From Stenotrophomonas acidaminiphila (lineage in GTDB: Bacteria > Pseudomonadota > Gammaproteobacteria > Xanthomonadales > Xanthomonadaceae): a DNA stretch of 64,000 nucleotides. The stretch spans positions 3,596,865 to 3,660,864 of the forward strand of contig CP019797.1 of NCBI GenBank assembly GCA_002951995.1, given 5' to 3'. The notes under the pieces were generated by a model. That model saw only the letters and a list, made by a program, of their open reading frames with translations. It was not told the DNA's origin and searched no databases. This document shows, piece after piece, positions 61,396 through 64,000 of this stretch (positions are counted from its first letter, which is position 1; every line of letters begins with the position of its first letter). Made by a program: the position numbers and the translations under genes.

Positions 61396-63108
61396 TTACT
61401 TGGCTTCGGCCTTGGCCGGCGGCGTCGGTGCGTCCTCGCCGTGCTTCTTGGTCATCCACCACTGCTGGGCCAGGCTCAGCCCGCCGTTGACCACCCAGTA
61501 CAGCACCAGGCCGGACGGCATGAAGGCCATCATGACGCCGAACACCAGCGGCATGAACTGCATCATCTTCTGCTGCATCGGGTCCATGCCCGGTGCCGGG
61601 GTCAGCTTCTGGGTGAACCACATCACCGCCACGTTGATCACCGGCAGGATGAAGTAGGGGTCACGCGCGGTCAGGTCCTGGATCCACGCGAACCACGGTG
61701 CCTGGCGCAGTTCCACCGATTCCACCAGCACCCAGTACAGGGCGAAGAAGATCGGCATCTGGATCAGCAGCGGCAGGCAGCCGCCCATCGGGTTGATCTT
61801 TTCCTTCTTGTACAGCTCCATCATCGCGGTCTGGAACTTCTGGCGGTCGTCGCCATAGCGTTCCTTGAGCTGGGCGATGCGCGGCTGGAACTTGCGCATC
61901 TTGGCCTGCGACTTGTACTGCGCATTGGCCAGCGGGAACAACGCCAGCTTGAGCAGGATCACCAGGCCGATGATCGACCAGCCCCAGTTGCCGACCAGCT
62001 TGTGGACCTGGTTCATCACCCAGAACAGGCCCTGGCCGATGATCGCCATCAGCGAGAAGCGGCTGTAGTCGACCACGCGCTCCAGGCCGGGGACGTCTTC
62101 CTTGGCGATCTGGTTGACCAGCTTCGGGCCGACCCACAGGCGTGCCTGGGTGCTCACCTTCTGGCCCGGGGCCACGGTGAAGCCGGGGCCGCGCGCCTCG
62201 ATGACATGGCGCGGGCCGTTCTGCGAAAGCAGGTACAGCGAGGCCTGGTCGGCCTGCGGGATCCACGCGGTGAAGAAGTGGTGCTGCAGCATCGCCACCC
62301 AGCCACCGGTGATGGTCTGGTTGAGGTTGCCGTCCTCCAGGTAATCGGCGAAGGGCCGGCGCTGGTACTTCTTGTCGTTGTCGTACCAGGTGGCGCCGTT
62401 GAAGCTGAAGGAATCGGGGTTGGTCATGCTGCGGCTGAGCACCGCCGGCACCCGGTCCAGCTTGCGGAACACATAGCCCTGCCACGGCGTGGTGCCGGCG
62501 TTGACCACTTCATCCTTGACGCCGATGGCGTAGTCCCCGCGCTTGAAGGTGTAGGTGCGATGGATGCTGACGCCGTTCGGGCCGTTCCAGACGAACGGCA
62601 CCTGCAGCTCGCTCTGGCCATCGGCCAGGGTGTAGTCCTTCGCCGCCTGCACCGGCTGGAAGCCGTTGGCGCCCGGCGCGGCCGAGCCGCCCTGGCCGAC
62701 CCAGCCGCTGGTGGCGCTGTACGGATGCGCCTTTTCCTCGGTCAGCAGCTGCACCGGCGGGCTGCCGGCAGCCTTGGTCTGCGGGAACTGCAGCAGGTCG
62801 GCGTCGAGCACGCTGCGGCCGTCGAGCACCAGCTTCAGCACGTCGGTGGTCACGTTCACGCGGGGTGCGGTGGTGGCCGCTTCCAGCGCCGGCGACGGCG
62901 TGGCCGTGGCCTGCCCGGGAACGGCCGCCTGCGGCACGTTGCCGGCGGCCGGCGGTGCCAGGTCGGCATCGTTTGCCGCCGGTACCGCGGGCTGGGTCGC
63001 GGCGACGGTGGCCGGGTCCGGCGCGTTCTTCTCGCGGCCCCACTCCATCCACAGCAGCACCGCCACCATCAGCCAGGCGAAAATCAGGAATACACGGGTC
63101 TGGTTCAT
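61396..63108 (-). CDS. yidC: Membrane protein insertase YidC
   Basis: 570 residues, the normal gammaproteobacterial size. N-terminal helix ([20 protein letters not shown]), a Pro/Ala-rich linker, a large periplasmic domain (~residues 90-335) and the C-terminal insertase core ([35 protein letters not shown]... and [35 protein letters not shown]), including the conserved groove Arg in YKSQAKMRK-type helices. It inserts membrane proteins alone or with Sec. The ATG overlaps the rnpA stop by one base, so they are coupled. Confidence 0.97.
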   Translation of the reverse strand: MNQTRVFLIFAWLMVAVLLWMEWGREKNAPDPATVAATQPAVPAANDADLAPPAAGNVPQAAVPGQATATPSPALEAATTAPRVNVTTDVLKLVLDGRSVLDADLLQFPQTKAAGSPPVQLLTEEKAHPYSATSGWVGQGGSAAPGANGFQPVQAAKDYTLADGQSELQVPFVWNGPNGVSIHRTYTFKRGDYAIGVKDEVVNAGTTPWQGYVFRKLDRVPAVLSRSMTNPDSFSFNGATWYDNDKKYQRRPFADYLEDGNLNQTITGGWVAMLQHHFFTAWIPQADQASLYLLSQNGPRHVIEARGPGFTVAPGQKVSTQARLWVGPKLVNQIAKEDVPGLERVVDYSRFSLMAIIGQGLFWVMNQVHKLVGNWGWSIIGLVILLKLALFPLANAQYKSQAKMRKFQPRIAQLKERYGDDRQKFQTAMMELYKKEKINPMGGCLPLLIQMPIFFALYWVLVESVELRQAPWFAWIQDLTARDPYFILPVINVAVMWFTQKLTPAPGMDPMQQKMMQFMPLVFGVMMAFMPSGLVLYWVVNGGLSLAQQWWMTKKHGEDAPTPPAKAEAK

Positions 63109-63568
63109 CAGCAGGCAGGCTCGGCTCGACCAGGCAGGGTGCCCGGCGCGTTCAAGAAAGAAGAGGGTTCGTTGCCCTCGCGCGGCGGCATTGTGCCGTC
63201 AGCGACCACGGCGGGCAATGCGCCGGCACGGCGCAGCAGGCGTTCGAACGCCTCGCGGATCTGCCGGTTGCTGGCAAGTCTGGCCGCCGAGCGGGCGACC
63301 ACGACGTAGTCACCCCGGCCATGCCTGCCCGGAGGTGGCGTGTGGCATCACGCAGCACACGCTTGATACGGTTGCGGCCCACCGCGTGCGTATCGACCTT
63401 GCGTGACACGGCCAAGCCCAGCCGGGCGGGGCAATCCCCTTTCAGCCAGTGCAGTGTCATCAGCGGGTCGGATACACGGCGGGCGCCGTTGAAGACCGTT
63501 GTATATTCGGCACGCGTACGAACCCGCGCAGAGCGAGGAAATCGCTTGCGCGGGTCGGTGCTGCTCAC
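63108..63568 (-). pseudogene. rnpA: Ribonuclease P protein component, frameshifted as sequenced
   Basis: Protein subunit of RNase P, which matures tRNA 5' ends; essential. The frame from a GTG ([40 protein letters not shown]) keeps the signature [34 protein letters not shown], then shifts. The missing part [32 protein letters not shown] and a Pro-rich tail continue in the next frame to a stop that overlaps the yidC start. One more base at CCCC (63313-63316) gives 153 residues. Because the gene is essential, a sequencing error is by far the best explanation. No yidD gene lies between it and yidC. Confidence 0.92.
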
Positions 63569-63606
63569 GATCGGAGTTGCATCTGCCGCACGGGGCGGCA
63601 ACGCAA

Positions 63607-63747
63607 TCAAGCGCTGAGGACTTTGCGGCCCTTGGCGCGGCGACGCGACAGGATCTTGCGGCCGTCAGCGGTCTTCATACGCGCGCGGAAGCCGTGATCG
63701 CGCTTGCGCTTGAGGTTGCTGGGTTGGAACGTGCGCTTGGTGGCCAT
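63607..63747 (-). CDS. rpmH: 50S ribosomal protein L34
   Basis: 46 residues, [20 protein letters not shown] to the end KGRKVLSA; the whole sequence is the canonical basic L34 with the RTFQPS, HGFRARM and [10 protein letters not shown] blocks. Too short to be listed by some gene finders. First gene of the rpmH-rnpA-yidC operon, about 33 bases below a strong promoter. The start codon follows a weak AGG ribosome site. Confidence 0.98.
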   Translation of the reverse strand: MATKRTFQPSNLKRKRDHGFRARMKTADGRKILSRRRAKGRKVLSA

Positions 63748-63786
63748 GGGGGCACCTGTATGAATGGGACGGAAAGAACCGGAAAT

Positions 63787-63814
63787 TCTATAGACCCCAC
63801 CCCCACTGCGTCAA
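63787..63814 (-). promoter_or_regulatory. Sigma-70 promoter of rpmH-rnpA-yidC
   Basis: On the minus strand, TTGACG (63814-63809) and TATAGA (63792-63787) are spaced by 16 bases and stand about 40 bases before the rpmH start. Both hexamers are near consensus, which stands out in this GC-rich DNA. Confidence 0.78.
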
Positions 63815-63839
63815 GCCTTGTCCGGCCTGCGCCGCAGGG

Positions 63840-64000
63840 GTTTCATCCACAGGCTGTGGATGATCCTGTGAACAAGTCAGGGACAAGCATTCCCGCCCCC
63901 GCCGCGCGGTGGTAGTCTGGGCCATCCACTTTCCCCTACTCCGGCACGTGGCCGGGCGGCTCGCTGCGCCCGTCCCGCGTGCCTTCTACGATTATTCCTG
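63840..64000. other. Left part of the replication origin region (oriC)
   Basis: Past rpmH the sequence has TCATCCACA (63843-63851) and its inverted copy TGTGGATGA (63855-63863), two DnaA boxes one base from the consensus TTATCCACA, followed by CTGTGAACA (63866-63874), a weaker match. The rpmH-oriC-dnaA order is standard for the group, so dnaA should start just past the right edge. No gene is seen up to the edge. Confidence 0.7.

Noticed and set aside
1-64000. tRNA or rRNA genes
   Set aside because: No cloverleaf with a GGTTCRA-type T-loop and matching acceptor stem, and no rRNA segment, was recognised on either strand by eye.
1-64000. Insertion sequences or prophage
   Set aside because: No transposase, integrase or phage structural gene was recognised; the RhuM gene and the toxin-antitoxin pair are the only accessory-type genes.

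Overview
The window is about 70% G+C, gene-dense DNA from a member of the Xanthomonadaceae (Gammaproteobacteria), most likely Stenotrophomonas or a close relative. The grounds are the gene order mnmE - yidC - rnpA - rpmH - oriC at the right end, the phhA/Lrp pair, the recBCD and mla operons, and short GTAG-headed hairpins of the kind known in Stenotrophomonas maltophilia as SMAG/REP elements. The right edge lies just outside dnaA, so this is the end of the replichore next to the origin.

Layout. 0-7 kb: a sugar MFS permease cut by the left edge, glucan biosynthesis protein OpgD, MutM, an acyl-CoA desaturase translationally coupled to a small EF-hand protein, and a lone ABC ATPase. 7-15 kb: secreted or envelope proteins (class A acid phosphatase lipoprotein, GH18 hydrolase, AIM24/GYF_2 protein, membrane protein, patatin-like lipoprotein, alginate-export-like porin), then the divergent Lrp regulator / phenylalanine hydroxylase pair. 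15-19 kb: a DUF2306 membrane protein, a NarL-type two-component system and the divergent cobalt/nickel pair dmeR-dmeF. 19-23.5 kb: a four-gene operon DUF3348 - DUF802 - OmpA/MotB-like - DUF2894 that looks like an uncharacterised ion-driven envelope motor related in design to MotAB, ExbBD and ZorAB. 23.5-28 kb: small hypotheticals, pirin with a divergent LysR regulator, a broken secreted-protein gene and a toxin-antitoxin pair. 28-38 kb: recD-recB-recC and a RhuM-family gene. 38-42.4 kb: the phospholipid trafficking operon mlaFEDCBA, closed by a strong terminator. 42.5-50.6 kb: glutathione peroxidase, a hydrolase, RmuC, a deoxyribosyltransferase-like secreted protein, LysE exporter, DUF488, APC permease and M19 dipeptidase. 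50.6-55.4 kb: a hairpin cluster, RlmI, a yybP-ykoY-type manganese riboswitch ahead of a TerC/Alx protein, a rhomboid protease and a glycerophosphodiester phosphodiesterase. 55.4-64 kb: an ABC-F ATPase, MnmE, a deacetylase-caspase-TPR lipoprotein, YidC, RnpA and RpmH, then the left part of oriC.

A general caution: at least seven genes (a secreted hypothetical with two breaks, a ParE/RelE toxin, recC, mlaD, mlaA, a GDPD gene and the essential rnpA) each contain an apparent loss of one base, in nearly every case at a homopolymer run of 3-6 bases. Adding one base per break restores a full-length family member every time. Because rnpA is essential, the simplest reading is homopolymer undercalling in the assembly rather than gene decay.
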